Origin: Fervidibacter sp032160945
GTDB lineage: Bacteria; Armatimonadota; Fervidibacteria; Fervidibacterales; Fervidibacteraceae
Assembly (NCBI GenBank): GCA_032160945.1
Contig: JAVHTL010000079.1
Length of the DNA stretch: 15,442 nt
Strand: one strand, 5' to 3'
The notes under the pieces were generated by a model that was given only the letters and a program-made list of their open reading frames with translations, was not told where the DNA came from and did no database searches. Positions 15,030 to 15,442 of this stretch are shown here, one piece after another. How positions within the stretch are numbered: the first letter of the stretch is position 1; each line of letters starts with the position of its first letter. Position numbers and translations under genes: made by a program.

Positions 15030-15442
15030 CTTTCAATCCCACTGTGGTGCGATTGCGACTCAATTTTTTTGTTTTTGGCGACCGTGATTATAACAGTTTC
15101 AATCCCACTGTGGTGCGATTGCGACTCCACTGCGAGTCTCCTCTAACGACGAATACAAGTTTCAATCCCACTGTGGTGCGATTGCGACTCGGTGCAATTG
15201 CATCGCTGGCGGAACGGGCTGCGTGTTTCAATCCCACTGTGGTGCGATTGCGACTCACTAAACCTGGTGTTGCCCTTTTGGAGAAAATCCGTTTCAATCC
15301 CACTGTGGTGCGATTGCGACGTGGCGGGGTTAACGAGGTCAATTGCGGAAGCGTTCGTTTCAATCCCACTGTGGTGCGATTGCGACCACAATTGCCCCTG
15401 CACAATTGCCCTTTACGCTAAAGTTTCAATCCCACTGTGGTG
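15030..15442 (-). CRISPR. CRISPR array, leader-distal part, cut by the window edge
   Basis: Six complete 30-bp repeats start at 15030, 15096, 15159, 15225, 15291 and 15357, and a seventh at 15423 is cut after 20 bases. On the plus strand the repeat begins GTTTCAATCCCACTG and ends GATTGCGAC. All are identical except the first base of the first copy (C for G). Spacers are 36, 33, 36, 36, 36 and 36 nt and are unrelated to each other. On the minus strand the repeat ends ATTGAAAC, the typical 5' handle of crRNAs in many type I-B and III systems, so transcription is probably right to left. The leader would then lie beyond the right edge, and the imperfect left copy is the terminal repeat. No cas genes are present, so the type cannot be fixed. 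The repeat has a CAATC/GATTG dyad enclosing CCA/TGG pairing. Confidence 0.97.

Noticed and set aside
15044..15421. Open frames through the CRISPR array (FNPTVVRLR repeated on plus; RNRTTVGLK or SQSHHSGIE repeated on minus)
   Set aside because: The peptide repeats are translations of the 30-bp CRISPR repeat (whole codons), kept open because most units are 66 bp.

Overview
The window is a gene-dense bacterial chromosomal segment of moderate GC content. It carries 15 confidently readable protein genes, two blocks of palindromic intergenic repeats, and a CRISPR array that runs off the right edge. Strong GGAGGTG-type ribosome binding sites precede almost every gene, and GTG and TTG starts are used. 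L21 and L27 are adjacent without the Prp protease gene, and L27 starts directly at MAHKK, which argues against Firmicutes. A GH99-like glycosidase, a Tad-type ATPase, a lipoprotein PPIase and a CRISPR repeat of the ATTGAAAC-ending class would fit a thermophilic, deep-branching lineage such as Armatimonadota or Fervidibacter relatives. That placement is an inference of low confidence, because no marker here fixes the phylum.

Layout, left to right. Positions 57-785 (-) hold a NadD/NMNAT-like nucleotidyltransferase. Positions 786-1219 are intergenic, with two identical 65-bp palindromic elements, a third hairpin and a sigma70-like promoter. Positions 1220-3019 (+) encode an exported GH99-like glycosidase fused to a GATase-like domain, followed closely by a HAD hydrolase (3038-3739, +). 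On the minus strand, ispF (4253-4732) lies upstream of a two-CBS-domain protein (3774-4148). A divergent cysteine desulfurase (4837-6006, +) has a long inverted repeat covering its ribosome binding site and overlaps scpB tail to tail. thpR and scpB form a minus-strand pair (7204 to 5996). Positions 7419-10723 (+) are a compact tadA-tadB-tadC set, the motor and platform of a Tad/Flp-type pilus or secretion machine, with no pilin, secretin or peptidase in view. A lipoprotein parvulin foldase and a TPR protein form a minus-strand pair (12234 to 10728). The conserved rplU-rpmA-obg cluster follows (12365-14335, +).

From 14336 to the end there are no genes. A degenerate CRISPR repeat (14413-14442) is followed by about 590 bp dominated by hairpin-forming repeats, then by a regular CRISPR array (six complete repeats and one cut by the window edge, mostly 36-nt spacers). 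The repeat orientation puts the leader, and probably any cas genes, beyond the right edge. The left side is then the old, decaying end of the array.

The most interesting features are the palindromic element family, whose stems differ between copies by paired, compensating changes; the apparent burial of the old CRISPR end under those elements; and the inverted repeat in the leader of the cysteine desulfurase gene.
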